Part shown: piece after piece, positions 8,165 through 17,500 of the stretch | How positions within the stretch are numbered: position 1 is the stretch's first letter | Layout of the letters: the number at the start of each line of letters is the position of its first letter | DNA from: Chloroflexota bacterium | GTDB taxonomy: Bacteria; Chloroflexota; Anaerolineae; CG2-30-64-16 | Assembly (NCBI GenBank): GCA_026389845.1 | Contig: JAPLHB010000107.1 | Coordinates: 1-36,569 of the forward strand | DNA length: 36,569 bases | Direction: 5' to 3' | The notes under the pieces: generated by a model | Told to the model about the DNA's origin: nothing | The model's database searches: none | The model's input: the letters and a program-made list of their open reading frames with translations, nothing else | Position numbers and translations under genes: made by a program

Positions 8165-8232
8165 GAAGGCAGGAGGCAGGAGACAGGAGGCGCGTTGACC
8201 CCTGATCCCTGCCTCCTGATCCCTGATCCCTG
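8165..8232. repeat. purine/pyrimidine short repeats between convergent genes
   Basis: The left half is built from CAGGAGG-like units on the plus strand. The right half is CCTGATCCCTG repeated three times with one CCTGCCTCCTG. The halves are imperfectly complementary and could fold at the 3' ends of the two converging genes, serving as a crude bidirectional terminator. Confidence 0.5.
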
Positions 8233-8240
8233 CGCTCTGC

Positions 8241-10610
8241 CTACCTGGGCGCTAATGTCAGCGTCCCCTCCGCGTTTGCCGCCACTTGTGCGCGTTCCCA
8301 ATACATCGGCGTGTATTCCACCTTGCGCCAGTGTTCCAACAGGTCGGCGTAGTGCGGGCTGAGGAAATGGCCCGACTGGCCGGTCGTGTGCATAAAGCGC
8401 GAGTTGTTCAGGTCGGCCAGGTCAATGATCTCCCGGTACGAGGGTAGGTGTTGCGCATCGTACGGCGCGGTCAGCTTGAACGGCGCTGGGCTGACGGTGA
8501 AGCCATCCCCACCGACGACCACGCTGCGGTGAAAGAGCTGCTTGAGCGGCGCCACCTGGCTGAACGGGTTGTGGGGGAATTGCATGGCGTGGATCTTGCC
8601 CCACTGCCACTTCGCCATGTCGCCTCCCATCCGTTTCTTCAGGTCTTTCAGCGCATCGTCGAGCGCCTTGCGGGCGGTGGCCTGGCAATTCTCGCGGTCA
8701 GGAGTCAGCACGTCGTCGCACCAGGCGCCGTCGCTGCCCAGCAGGGCGCGCGCCAGGAAGATCGGGTTTTGGCGCGTCGTCAACTTGTCGAGGTCGCTGC
8801 CCAGGTCGTCGGAGAGCAGCGCGTTGGTGAGCTGGGCGTACCACGCCTCGTAGATGGCCGCGGCCGCGCTTTCTGGCGCGATCGTGCCGTCCCAGGCGCG
8901 GAGCAGCGTCAACGCGCGCGTCTGCTCCGGCGTTTTGGTCTGTACCGACAGCAGGAACGGCAGCAACTCCTGGGCCTGCGCCGACCGCTGGTCGGCCTGG
9001 ATGCGGCCGAAGTCGTCGGGGGTGAGGCTGGTCTTGGCGGTCAACAGCTCGGTGATACGTTGACTGCGATAGGGGGGCGCCCAGCGTTTGCTGATGAAGT
9101 AGGGGTAGTTGTCAGGCGTCACCCGGTTGTTGGCGGTGACGATGTAACCGTCCTTCGGATTGTAGGCGTGGGGCAACTGCTCGAAGGGGATCCACCGGGT
9201 CCAGGCGTAGTCGTCGTTCCAGCCCGGCGCCGGCAGCGAGCCATCCCCCTTCGCACGGATGGGGATGCGCCCCGGCCCGTAGTAGCCGATGTTGCCGGCC
9301 GTATCGGCGAAGACGAAGTTCTGCGACGGGCCGACGTAGAAGCGCAGCGCGGCGGTGAAGTCGTTCCAGTTGGTCGCGTAGTTGACGCCCAGGAACGCCG
9401 TCATCGTCGTGTCGTCGGGGTCGAGCGCGGGCCAGCGGAGCGCCAGCGCCTGCCCGCGATAGCTCGTCACGTCGGAGATCAGCGGGCCGTGGCGGGTGGC
9501 GCGCGCCGCCCAGTGGATCGGCTCCTTTTTGCCCTTGACCTTGATCTCTTCGGCCACGACCTGCACGTCCACCCACTTGCCGTTGACCTCATACTGGCTG
9601 GGGTTTGTCGGGTTGATCCGCTCGACGAAGACGTCCTGCACGTCAGGGCCCAGGTTGGTGACGCCCCAGGCGATCTGCGCGTTGTGGCCGATGACCACCG
9701 CGGGCAGGCCGGGCAGGGTGCTTCCGACCGCGTTCAGCCGGTCGCCGTGGATTCCTGCCAGATACCAGATCGAGGGAATCTGCGCGCCCAGGTGCGGATC
9801 GTTGGCGAGAAGCGGCTTGCCGCTGGCGGTGCGCGTGCCGGCGACCACCCAGTTGTTGCTCCCCACGTGCTCGCCGCCCAGGCCGAACTGCTCCTGGAGG
9901 TTCTGGCGGATTTCCAGCAGCTCATCTGCACCCGCCAGCGCGTCTTTCGGCAGAATGACCGGCGCGTTGGCAGGGTAGGCCGGCAACAGTTGGCCGGCGC
10001 GTTCGGGGCCGAGCGCCGCGATCACCTGCGCCTCCAGCAGGTCTTCGCCGTAGGTTTCCCCCAGGTTCCACGACATCATTTTGGCCCAGACGAGCGAATC
10101 GGCCGGCCGCCACGGCTCCGGCTTGAAGCCCAGGATGACGAACTCCGGTGGCAGTGGGCGTCGTTCGGTCAGAAAGGCGTTGACGCCGTCGGCGTAGGCC
10201 TGGAGCGCAACCTGCACTTCGGGCGAGAGGTAGGGCCAGGATGCCTCGGCCGCCCGGTAGACGCCCAGGGTGCGGAGGAACTGGTCGGTCTTGACCGTGG
10301 ATTCGCCCAGCACCTCGGAGAGCCGTCCCGCGCCGATTCGTCGTTGCATCTCCATCTGCCACAGGCGGTCTTGCGCGTGGACGTAGCCCAGTGCGAAGAT
10401 GGCGTCGCGGTCGGATTGGGCGTAGATGTACGGGATGCCGGCCCGGTCGCGGATGACCTCGACGGGACCGCCCAGCCCGGTCAGCCGGACGGCGCCGCTG
10501 GTCTGCGGCAGCGAGCGGCGCAGATAGAGCCAGCCTGCCAGGGGCGTGATGAGGATGAGGACGAGCAGGACGACAAGAACGATGCTTAGAATTCTGCCGA
10601 TTCGGCGCAT
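8241..10610 (-). CDS. penicillin acylase (Ntn-hydrolase) family protein
   Basis: 789 residues, the typical length. Start ATG 10610 follows AGGAGG at 10619-10624. An N-terminal hydrophobic helix (residues 7-30) acts as signal anchor or signal peptide, so the enzyme is exported. The small-subunit part carries GIPYIYAQSDRDAIFALGYVHAQDRLW in two stretches, a family hallmark. The precursor is cleaved before Ser251 in HVGSNNW, which becomes the N-terminal nucleophile. The downstream ANDPHLG segment and the Asn in YIVTANNR fit the oxyanion/active-site set. Known: the family hydrolyses side-chain amides of beta-lactams, acyl-homoserine lactones or acylated peptides. Substrate here is unknown. It is monocistronic and divergent from the amylase gene. 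Confidence 0.93.
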   Translation of the reverse strand: MRRIGRILSIVLVVLLVLILITPLAGWLYLRRSLPQTSGAVRLTGLGGPVEVIRDRAGIPYIYAQSDRDAIFALGYVHAQDRLWQMEMQRRIGAGRLSEVLGESTVKTDQFLRTLGVYRAAEASWPYLSPEVQVALQAYADGVNAFLTERRPLPPEFVILGFKPEPWRPADSLVWAKMMSWNLGETYGEDLLEAQVIAALGPERAGQLLPAYPANAPVILPKDALAGADELLEIRQNLQEQFGLGGEHVGSNNWVVAGTRTASGKPLLANDPHLGAQIPSIWYLAGIHGDRLNAVGSTLPGLPAVVIGHNAQIAWGVTNLGPDVQDVFVERINPTNPSQYEVNGKWVDVQVVAEEIKVKGKKEPIHWAARATRHGPLISDVTSYRGQALALRWPALDPDDTTMTAFLGVNYATNWNDFTAALRFYVGPSQNFVFADTAGNIGYYGPGRIPIRAKGDGSLPAPGWNDDYAWTRWIPFEQLPHAYNPKDGYIVTANNRVTPDNYPYFISKRWAPPYRSQRITELLTAKTSLTPDDFGRIQADQRSAQAQELLPFLLSVQTKTPEQTRALTLLRAWDGTIAPESAAAAIYEAWYAQLTNALLSDDLGSDLDKLTTRQNPIFLARALLGSDGAWCDDVLTPDRENCQATARKALDDALKDLKKRMGGDMAKWQWGKIHAMQFPHNPFSQVAPLKQLFHRSVVVGGDGFTVSPAPFKLTAPYDAQHLPSYREIIDLADLNNSRFMHTTGQSGHFLSPHYADLLEHWRKVEYTPMYWERAQVAANAEGTLTLAPR

Positions 10611-10649
10611 GGCGATGACCTCCTGATGGGGATAAGGACAGGTGCCGCT

Positions 10650-10677
10650 ATTCTAACGCATCTGCTCTTGTTGTCAA
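10650..10677 (-). promoter_or_regulatory. sigma-70-type promoter of the penicillin acylase gene
   Basis: On the minus strand TTGACA (10672-10677) is followed by 16 bp and TAGAAT (10650-10655), about 40 bp upstream of the gene start. Confidence 0.7.
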
Positions 10678-10719
10678 TTTGGCGCTGGCTTGTGAGTCAG
10701 TTGTGTATGACGCGGATGC

Positions 10720-10747
10720 TTGACGTGGGGCACGGCGGGAGTATAAT
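10720..10747 (+). promoter_or_regulatory. sigma-70-type promoter of the GH13 operon
   Basis: TTGACG (10720-10725), a 16-bp spacer and a perfect TATAAT (10742-10747). The expected transcription start near 10754 places the whole heptamer array inside the 5' untranslated leader. Confidence 0.72.
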
Positions 10748-10761
10748 AGACCGATGAATCC

Positions 10762-10992
10762 GTGATCCGTGCTGCGTGCTGCGTGATCCGTGCTGCGTGC
10801 TGCGTGCTGCGTGCTGCGTGCTGCGTGCTGCGTGCTGCGTGATTTGCCATCTGCCATTTGCCATTTGCCATTTGCCATTTGCCATTTGCCATCTGCCATC
10901 TGCCATCTGCCATCTGCCATCTGCCATCTGCCATTTGCCATCTGCCATCTGCCATCTGCCATTTGCCATTTGCCATCTGCCATCTGCCATTT
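10762..10992 (+). repeat. tandem heptanucleotide array, 33 units in one register
   Basis: Two contiguous blocks share the same 7-bp phase. Units 1-12 (10762-10845) are GTGCTGC with GTGATCC or GTGATTT variants. Units 13-33 (10846-10992) are GCCATCT or GCCATTT. Apart from the C/T change at position 6 the second block is invariant. The array ends 17 bp before the amylase ATG, just ahead of its AGGAG. Because seven is not a multiple of three, open frames pass through it in all phases; these are artefacts. It resembles short tandemly repeated heptamers described in cyanobacteria. Confidence 0.95.
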
Positions 10993-11009
10993 CATCAGGA
11001 GCCAACATC

Positions 11010-12452
11010 ATGCCCGAAATCCAGACCCCGGAGTGGGTCAAGGATGCAGTCTTTTACCAGATCTTCCCGGATCGCTTCGCCAAATCCGACGCCGTGTCGA
11101 AAGCAAGCGGCTTGCAGCCGTGGGGTGCGGCGCCGACATCGCACGGTTACCAGGGCGGCGATCTGCTCGGGGTGGTCGAGAGGCTGGATTACCTGGCCGA
11201 CCTGGGGATCAACGCCATCTACTTCAACCCGATCTTCCGGTCGGCGTCAAATCACCGTTATCACACCCACGACTACTACCAGGTTGACCCGATGTTGGGC
11301 GGCAACGCGGCGCTGCGTCTGCTGCTCGACGCGGCCCACGCCCGCGGCATCCGGGTGATCCTCGACGGCGTCTTTAACCACGCCAGTCGCGGCTTCTTCC
11401 AGTTCTACGACATCCTGGAAAACGGCCCCGATTCGGTCTACCTGGATTGGTTCACGGTGGAGGATTGGCCGCTGCGACCCTACGGCAGCAAGCAGCCGAA
11501 TTATAAGTGCTGGTGGGGGCTGCCGGCCCTGCCCAAATTCAACACGGATACGCCGGCCGTGCGGGAGTTCATCTGGGACGTAGCTCGCTATTGGATCGAG
11601 TTCGGGATTGACGGCTGGCGGCTGGACGTGCCGGCCGAGATTGACGACGACGAGTTTTGGTGCGAGTTTCGGCGGCGGGTCAAGGGAGCGAATCCCGAGG
11701 CGTACATCGTGGGCGAAATCTGGCACGAGGCGGAGCGGTGGCTCCAGGGCGACCAGTTCGACGCGGTGATGAACTACCTCTTCGCTCGCGCCAGCCTCGG
11801 CTTCTTTGGCCGCGAGACTTTCGACCACGAGTACCGGCCCGGCGGTTTCCGTGTCCGGCCGTTAGCGGGCCGCGCGTTCGGCAACGAGATCGAGCGCATG
11901 CTGGCCCTCTACGCCTGGCCGGTCACGCTGGTGCAGATGAACATGCTGGACAGCCACGACACCGCGCGCTTCATCCATCAGGCCGGCGGCGACCAGACCG
12001 CGCTGCGTCTCTCGCTGCTGCTGCAGATGACCATGCCGGGCGCGCCGAACGTCTACTACGGCACCGAGATCGGCCTGGCCGGCGGCCCTGACCCCGATTG
12101 CCGCCGCGCGTTCCCGTGGGACGAGGCGCAGTGGGATCGCGACCTGCTCGGCTTCACTAAACGGGCCATTGCTCTGCGCCGCGCGCATCCGGCCCTCCGT
12201 CGCGGTGAGTACGAGACCCTCTATGCCGCCGATGACGCCTTCGCCTTTGCCCGTCAGTTGGGCGACGACCGGCTGGTCGCGCTCTTCAACGCCGGCCGCG
12301 AGGCCACGACCCTGACCCTCGACGTGGACGAGCTGCTGCCCGACGGCACGTTGACCGACGTCTGGGGCGGGCTGCCGGGCCGCGTCTCCAAGGGCAAGCT
12401 GCGCCATTTTGCTCTGCCCGGCCGCTCGGCGGCTGTCTTTAGCGCGAGGTGA
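11010..12452 (+). CDS. GH13 alpha-amylase / cyclomaltodextrinase-like glycoside hydrolase
   Basis: 480 residues. Start ATG 11010 follows AGGAG at 10998-11002; the longer frame upstream is only the heptamer array. Conserved GH13 regions are all present: region I DGVFNH (119-124), region II DGWRLDV with the nucleophile Asp206, region [10 protein letters not shown] with acid/base Glu236, and region IV LDSHD with Asp317. There is no signal peptide and no N-terminal CBM34 domain, so it is a cytoplasmic alpha-glucan hydrolase. The opening [10 protein letters not shown] is typical of the neopullulanase/cyclomaltodextrinase subgroup. First gene of a unit with the small membrane protein and the metallohydrolase. 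Exact substrate unresolved. Confidence 0.93.
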   Translation: MPEIQTPEWVKDAVFYQIFPDRFAKSDAVSKASGLQPWGAAPTSHGYQGGDLLGVVERLDYLADLGINAIYFNPIFRSASNHRYHTHDYYQVDPMLGGNAALRLLLDAAHARGIRVILDGVFNHASRGFFQFYDILENGPDSVYLDWFTVEDWPLRPYGSKQPNYKCWWGLPALPKFNTDTPAVREFIWDVARYWIEFGIDGWRLDVPAEIDDDEFWCEFRRRVKGANPEAYIVGEIWHEAERWLQGDQFDAVMNYLFARASLGFFGRETFDHEYRPGGFRVRPLAGRAFGNEIERMLALYAWPVTLVQMNMLDSHDTARFIHQAGGDQTALRLSLLLQMTMPGAPNVYYGTEIGLAGGPDPDCRRAFPWDEAQWDRDLLGFTKRAIALRRAHPALRRGEYETLYAADDAFAFARQLGDDRLVALFNAGREATTLTLDVDELLPDGTLTDVWGGLPGRVSKGKLRHFALPGRSAAVFSAR

Positions 12453-12456
12453 GATC

Positions 12457-12648
12457 ATGCGTTACCGCCACGCCCGCCCCAAGGTGAGCTTCACCCTGGC
12501 GACGCTGATGCTGTTCGTCTTGGCCCTGGGCCTGACCGGCGTCGTGCGCTTCAGTATTGACCTGTCGGTCATTGACACGAATCCTCAGATGGTGGCGGTG
12601 GCGCTGGTGTTTTCGATCATTGCCGCGCTGCTGTTGTACGAGTGGTGA
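12457..12648 (+). CDS. small two-helix membrane protein
   Basis: 63 residues from ATG 12457, which follows GAGGTGAG overlapping the amylase stop region. Basic N-terminus (MRYRHARPK), then hydrophobic helices at about residues 11-29 and 43-62 and a two-residue tail EW. No family recognised. Its spacing (4 bp after the amylase, 7 bp before the next gene) shows co-transcription. It could help to tether a neighbour to the membrane, which is only a guess. Confidence 0.7.
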   Translation: MRYRHARPKVSFTLATLMLFVLALGLTGVVRFSIDLSVIDTNPQMVAVALVFSIIAALLLYEW

Positions 12649-12655
12649 GGGACTT

Positions 12656-15241
12656 ATGACCGCTGTCCATGATGGCCCCTGTTCTCCCCACTTTACGCCC
12701 CTGCCTCTCAAGGGCAACGCCAACTTCTCCACACCGGCAGGCGCCGGTACGACGGCCATGTCCTTCGGCATGACCAGCGAAATGTCGGCGGCTCTGGGTC
12801 ATGCGCCGAGCGGACCTTGCGTATCGTGGGGCATCCCTTTCGAGATCGGTGAGGTCGTGATCCTCGCGGATCATCCGGTTGCGTTCGAGATCAGTCCGAT
12901 CCGGGCGCGTTGGCTTGTCTTCTGTCACACCTCGGATGTCCGCCCCATGCAACCAGGGCCGGGCGGGATCATCTCTCCGCTGGCGGGGCCTGGCCGGTTG
13001 GCGGAGCACGCCGCGGATTACGTGATCTGCTACGCCGATGGCAGCGAGGCGCGGATTGTGGTTCGTCGCCGCCATCAGTTGGGCGCATTCCAGCGCGAGT
13101 GGGGCGAGAACTGTTTCGAATCCGTCGCCCACCACAAGCCCTATCCGATCCGCGCCGCGCAGGAGCAACTCAGGCCAGATTGGGGTTGGTCTCAGCCGCG
13201 CGTCTCGGTCGCAGATGATGGCCCGTGGGTCAACTGGCTGTGGGCCTGGGAGAACCCCTATCCTGAGAAAGCCATCGCCGGATTACGTTTCGAGCCGGCG
13301 GCCGGCGTGGTCGTTATCTCGGCCGTCTCATTCGGGAACGTCGCCTCGCTCCCCCTGCGTTGGCAAACGCGGCGCAAGGCCCGCCTGGTTTTGCCCGAAG
13401 GGGAGGCCTTCCAGCCAGACCTGGATCAAGAGGGTCTGCTCGGGCAGATTCGGCTCGACCTGGGACAGGTGATCTCCGCCACGCCGCGCCTGGTCTACCC
13501 GAACGACGCCTGGCCGGATACCTACAACAACCAGCTTCCCGAGATATCCACCCACGAGATCTTGATCGAGTACACCGCCCACCCGGAAGCCTGTTTTCAC
13601 CTATCCGGCCCCGCCGGCAGCCGGACTATCCCGGTATCCGAGGTCGAAGAAGCGCAATCCAACGGTCTGATCCAGGCAGTCGCGCCCGCCGAGCAGATGG
13701 TCACGCTGCGCGTGGTCGAGGCTGGTGGCAGCAAGCCCGTGCCGGTCAAGCTGCACCTCCACGGGGAATGGGGCGAGTACCTGGCGCCGGTGGACCGCCA
13801 CCGCATCCTCAACCCGGCCTGGTTCGAGGATTTCAGTGTGGATTTCGCCCACATCCCGAACTGGGCCGAGCGTGCCCGCGTCCACGCCTGCACCTACATC
13901 GGCGGCGAAACGCAGGTCAGGCTGCCGTTGGGGAAGGTGTATATAGAGGTCTCCAAAGGCTTTGAGATTCGGCCGGTGCGCAAGGTCGTCGAGATCACGG
14001 CCGAGACGCAGGAGATCGTGATCGAGCTTGAGAAGGTCTTGCACTGGCGGGAGCAGGGCTGGGTGACGGCCGATACGCACGTACATTTCCTTTCGCCCAT
14101 TTCGGCCATGCTGGAAGGGTCAGCCGAGGGCGTGAACGTGATCAACCTGCTTGCCAGCCAGTGGGGCGAGCTGATGACCAACGTCGGCGACTTCGACGGC
14201 CGGAACACCTGGGGCTCGAAAGAGGCCGGCGGGGAGGGCGAATACCTGGTGCGCGTGGGCACCGAGAACCGCCAGCACGTGCTGGGGCATATCTCTCTGC
14301 TGGGCTATCGCGGCCCGATCATCGCGCCGATGACCAGCGGCGGCCCGGACGAATCCGCGCTGGGCGATCCCATCGAGATCCTGCTGACGGAATGGGCCAG
14401 GCAGTGTCACCGGCAGGGAGGCCTGGTCGTGCTGCCGCATTTCCCGCGACCGCGCGCTGAGCACGCCGCCAGCATCGTGAGTGGCGACGTGGACGCCATC
14501 GAGATGACTTCGTGGGAAGACCTGTATAGCGGCATCAGCCCTTATTCCCTCTCCGACTGGTACCGCTATCTGAACTGTGGCTATCTGGTTCCCGCTGTGG
14601 GCGGCACGGACAAAATGGCTGCCGGGACGGCCGTGGGCACCGTGCGCACCTATGCCCGCATCAACCCGAATGCCGAATTTAACTACGAAACCTGGAAGGA
14701 AGCCGTCCGCGGCGGCGAAACCTTTGTCACCTACGGACCGTTGATCGAGTTCCTGGTGGACGGTCATGTCATGGGAAGCCGCAGCGCCCTATCTGCCCGC
14801 GGCGGCACGGCGGATGTCACCTGGCAGGTCGCCAGCGTCACGTTCCCCATGTCGCGCGTTGAGCTGGTGGTAAACGGGGAGATCCGGGAAAGCGCGGCGG
14901 TTGCCCCCGACGCAAGCAGCGGTCATTGGGCCGTCCGGGTGGATCGGAGCTGCTGGCTGGCTTTGCTGGTGCGGGGGCACTACGGCGATCAGCCGGAGGT
15001 GATCGCCGCGCATTCCACGCCGGTGATGATCCAGGTCGAAGGATCCCCTTTGCTGGCCGCCGCGGATGCCGTCACGATCCTCGATCAAATCGCCGGCGCG
15101 ATGGCTTACCTGGACACGGTGGGCGCCCGCGCCGATGACCGGGCCTACAAGCGCATGCGCCTGGCGCTGGAATCCGCTCATCGCACCCTGCACAACCGGA
15201 TGCACCAGCAAGGATATTACCACGAGCATACGTCGTTATGA
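12656..15241 (+). CDS. CehA/McbA-like PHP-fold metallohydrolase with N-terminal beta domains
   Basis: 861 residues from ATG 12656 (GAGGGAC just upstream). The N-terminal half (1-465) is beta-rich with no recognised motif. At about residue 473 the metal-binding DTHVHF begins the polymerase/histidinol-phosphatase-like domain. It continues with HVLGHISLLGY, GGLVVLPHFPRP and GYLVPAVGGTDKM, the family order, giving His and Asp ligands for a di- or trinuclear metal site. The C-terminal 150 residues form another beta region. No signal peptide. Known: named members hydrolyse carbamate or phospho-ester substrates, but most are uncharacterised. Co-transcribed with a GH13 enzyme, so a carbohydrate-linked ester is conceivable; this is inference. 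Confidence 0.82.
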   Translation: MTAVHDGPCSPHFTPLPLKGNANFSTPAGAGTTAMSFGMTSEMSAALGHAPSGPCVSWGIPFEIGEVVILADHPVAFEISPIRARWLVFCHTSDVRPMQPGPGGIISPLAGPGRLAEHAADYVICYADGSEARIVVRRRHQLGAFQREWGENCFESVAHHKPYPIRAAQEQLRPDWGWSQPRVSVADDGPWVNWLWAWENPYPEKAIAGLRFEPAAGVVVISAVSFGNVASLPLRWQTRRKARLVLPEGEAFQPDLDQEGLLGQIRLDLGQVISATPRLVYPNDAWPDTYNNQLPEISTHEILIEYTAHPEACFHLSGPAGSRTIPVSEVEEAQSNGLIQAVAPAEQMVTLRVVEAGGSKPVPVKLHLHGEWGEYLAPVDRHRILNPAWFEDFSVDFAHIPNWAERARVHACTYIGGETQVRLPLGKVYIEVSKGFEIRPVRKVVEITAETQEIVIELEKVLHWREQGWVTADTHVHFLSPISAMLEGSAEGVNVINLLASQWGELMTNVGDFDGRNTWGSKEAGGEGEYLVRVGTENRQHVLGHISLLGYRGPIIAPMTSGGPDESALGDPIEILLTEWARQCHRQGGLVVLPHFPRPRAEHAASIVSGDVDAIEMTSWEDLYSGISPYSLSDWYRYLNCGYLVPAVGGTDKMAAGTAVGTVRTYARINPNAEFNYETWKEAVRGGETFVTYGPLIEFLVDGHVMGSRSALSARGGTADVTWQVASVTFPMSRVELVVNGEIRESAAVAPDASSGHWAVRVDRSCWLALLVRGHYGDQPEVIAAHSTPVMIQVEGSPLLAAADAVTILDQIAGAMAYLDTVGARADDRAYKRMRLALESAHRTLHNRMHQQGYYHEHTSL

Positions 15242-15298
15242 CGCCGGGTTGGTGGCTCATTGCGCCTTGATGAGAAAGGAAGGAGCAGCTAATTGCTC

Positions 15299-15949
15299 AT
15301 GAACACCCCAACAGGTGAGACCGATAAGACAAGCGCCGATGACATTGAGCATCTCAGCCACGCTGATGAAACGCTCGACCCCAATGTCATCCTGGAAGCA
15401 GAGTTCCAGTACATCGCCCAATCCCTCTTTCAGACCAACGAAGACCGCTCACGGGTCACCAGCTTCTATTTGGTCACCCTGGGCAGCTTCATTGCCGCCC
15501 TCCTGGGCAGCACGCAGCTCAGCAATCTCCAACTGCAGCCGGTTTACGCGGCGTTCGCGGCGCTGTTCGGCGTAGTCGCTATCATGGGGCTTCTGACCCT
15601 GCTCCAACTGTTGAAACTCCGTCTTGCGTGGTTCGAGGCGGCCGCGGCTATGAACGAAATCAAGCGCTATTACATCGAGCACAGAAAAGACCTGAATCTC
15701 GGCAGCGCTTTTCGTTGGAACCCGGGCGGACTGGGTTCCAGGTTCAGACTATGGAGCGTCGGCTTTATGCTCGCGCTGCAAGTCGCGGTGTTGGGCGGTG
15801 CATCCCTGGCCGCGGCCATCATCTTCGCCGGCCTGGCAGCCAACCCGAGCCTCTGGCTGTGGTGGCCTGCGGCCGTGGGAATCGTCCTGTGGACGGCCGT
15901 TCAGATGGTCATCTACTGGCAGGTGCTCTTGCGCTCTGAAGCGAAGTGA
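15299..15949 (+). CDS. hypothetical membrane protein (four helices, 2+2 layout)
   Basis: 216 residues from ATG 15299, preceded by GGAAGGAG. A polar, acidic N-terminus of about 50 residues precedes two helices (about 60-75 and 82-105). A cytosolic stretch rich in charged residues (FEAAAAMNEIKRYYIEHRKD) follows, then two more helices (about 155-177 and 183-205). The segment NEDRSRVTSFYLVTLGSFIAALLGS resembles the start of RipA/SLATT-like membrane proteins, some of which act as effectors in nucleotide-signalling defence systems. No partner nucleotide cyclase lies nearby, so I do not assign that role. Confidence 0.72.
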   Translation: MNTPTGETDKTSADDIEHLSHADETLDPNVILEAEFQYIAQSLFQTNEDRSRVTSFYLVTLGSFIAALLGSTQLSNLQLQPVYAAFAALFGVVAIMGLLTLLQLLKLRLAWFEAAAAMNEIKRYYIEHRKDLNLGSAFRWNPGGLGSRFRLWSVGFMLALQVAVLGGASLAAAIIFAGLAANPSLWLWWPAAVGIVLWTAVQMVIYWQVLLRSEAK

Positions 15950-15968
15950 AGCGATCGCCCAGAGCTTC

Positions 15969-15996
15969 CCCCTCCCCCGTTCTTCGGGGGAGAGGG
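15969..15996. terminator. GC-rich hairpin between convergent genes
   Basis: CCCCCG TTCTT CGGGGG with flanking CCCT/AGGG pairs forms a strong stem shared by both strands, between the membrane protein gene and the convergent MFS gene. There is no clear T-run. The same CCCTC...GAGGG hairpin type is a common dispersed repeat, so it may be a repeat that also terminates transcription. Confidence 0.5.
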
Positions 15997-16103
15997 ACCG
16001 AGGGTGAGGGAGCCGCCCCTCCGCCCCCCCTCATCTGCGCCCCTCTGCGTCACACTTGCACTGGCGTCTTCTGCCAGTGTCTGCGGATCACCGTGTCACC
16101 TTG

Positions 16104-17483
16104 TCACCCCACCTCACGCTGCATCCTCCCCCGCGCCAGCGATGCAAAGATGCCCACCGCGCACGCCGCGGCGAAGATCACGAAGGCGATGTGCGCGCTC
16201 TGCAAGAAAGCGGGGTAATACGGAGGGGTGATCTCCACCGGCCCGATGATGAGGGCAAACAGCAGCGTGGCGATCGCCAGGCTCAACATCTGGCCGATGG
16301 TGCGCATCGTGCCCAGGGTCGCGGAAGCGACCCCATAGTCGCGGCGCTCGACCGCGCCCATCACCGCGTTCGTGTTGGGGGAAGAAAAGAGGCCGAAGCC
16401 GAGGCCCAGCAACACCAGGCTGGCGACGATGGTCGGGAAGGGTGTGGCTTCGTTCAGCAGTGTCAGCATCACCAGCCCGGCCGCGGTCAGCCCCATGCCG
16501 GCCGACGCGACCACGCGGGCCTCGTAGCGGTCCGACAGGCGGCCGGCCAACGGTGAGAAGATCGCCTGCATCACCGGCTGTGCGATCAATACCAGCCCTG
16601 CGGCCTGCGGCCCCAGCCCCTTGATGTACTGGAGATAGAGGCTCAGCAGAAAGCCGACCGCCGATGTGGCGCTGTAGTTGACCAGCGCGGCCAGGTTGGA
16701 GAGGGCAAAGACTCGATTGTGGCGAAAGAGACCCACGTTGAGGAGAGGGGTGACAGCACGCATCTCCCAGCGGATGAAGACGACCGCCGCGATCGCGCCC
16801 GCCAACAGCAGCCCCACACCCGTGACTCTGGGCAGCCGCGACAGCCCGTAGATCACCGCCACCATCGCCACAGCATAGATCCCCGCGCCTATCAAATCGA
16901 AACGCTCCCCGCGTGCGTCGGCCCATTCCCCTCTCATGCGCCACACTGTGCCGGCGATGACGACCACGCCCAGCGCGGAGCCGAGCAAAAAGATGCTGCG
17001 CCAGCCCCAGTTCTCCGTCAGCGCGCCGCCCAGGAACGGGCCTACCGACAGCCCCGTGTAGACCGATGCCACGTTGATGCCCAACACCTGTCCGCGCTCC
17101 TTCGGCGGATAAACCGAGGTCAGGATGGCGGTGCCGGTGCCGAACATCATAGCCGCGCCCGCGCCCTGGATGACCCGCATTGCCAGCAGCACAGCGCCGG
17201 ACAGGGCCGCCGCGGACCCAAGCGAGCCGGCCAGGTAGATCGCCACGCCCAGAATGAAGACCCGCTTCCGGCCGTGGATGTCGGCCAGCTTCGCGAGGGG
17301 CAGCATGAACACCGCCGTAGCCAGGCTGAAGGTCATCGGCACCCATCCCAACAGCACCGCGTCCATGCCGAACTCGCGGCCGATCGCGGGCAGGGCGATG
17401 TTGGTGGATGACCCCATGAAGGCGGTGAGGAATGAGGCCAGCGTTGTCAGCAGGAGGACGGCGCGCTTATCGTTGTTGGACAT
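16104..17483 (-). CDS. MFS transporter, DHA2 (EmrB/QacA-like, 14-helix) family
   Basis: 459 residues with about 14 hydrophobic helices. Motif A of the drug:H+ antiporters is recognisable as KLADIHGRKRVFILG (about residues 65-79), preceded by WVPMTFSLATAVFMLP. Motif C-like glycines occur in GLSVGPFLGGAL. Known: DHA2 antiporters export drugs, dyes or metabolites using the proton gradient. It is the last gene of the five-gene minus-strand unit starting at the M3 peptidase, 17 bp after the aminotransferase stop. It could export a product made by that unit or serve self-protection. Substrate unknown. Confidence 0.92.
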   Translation of the reverse strand: MSNNDKRAVLLLTTLASFLTAFMGSSTNIALPAIGREFGMDAVLLGWVPMTFSLATAVFMLPLAKLADIHGRKRVFILGVAIYLAGSLGSAAALSGAVLLAMRVIQGAGAAMMFGTGTAILTSVYPPKERGQVLGINVASVYTGLSVGPFLGGALTENWGWRSIFLLGSALGVVVIAGTVWRMRGEWADARGERFDLIGAGIYAVAMVAVIYGLSRLPRVTGVGLLLAGAIAAVVFIRWEMRAVTPLLNVGLFRHNRVFALSNLAALVNYSATSAVGFLLSLYLQYIKGLGPQAAGLVLIAQPVMQAIFSPLAGRLSDRYEARVVASAGMGLTAAGLVMLTLLNEATPFPTIVASLVLLGLGFGLFSSPNTNAVMGAVERRDYGVASATLGTMRTIGQMLSLAIATLLFALIIGPVEITPPYYPAFLQSAHIAFVIFAAACAVGIFASLARGRMQREVG

Positions 17484-17500
17484 AAGGTTATTCTCGCGAT

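Noticed and set aside
8448..10589. Long plus-strand open frame opposite the penicillin acylase gene
   Set aside because: It mirrors the real gene on the other strand, is rich in Arg/Gly/Val/Asp repeats and shows no motif.
10762..10992. Possible CRISPR array
   Set aside because: Units are 7 bp with no unique spacers and no cas genes; it is a simple tandem heptamer array.
10776..11009. N-terminal extension of the GH13 protein, or separate Cys/Leu-rich proteins on either strand
   Set aside because: The open frames arise from the 7-bp repeats read in all phases; the ribosome binding site at 10998 and homology start at 11010.
15299..15949. Effector of a nucleotide-signalling defence system
   Set aside because: Topology is suggestive, but no cyclase, nucleotide sensor or other defence gene lies nearby.
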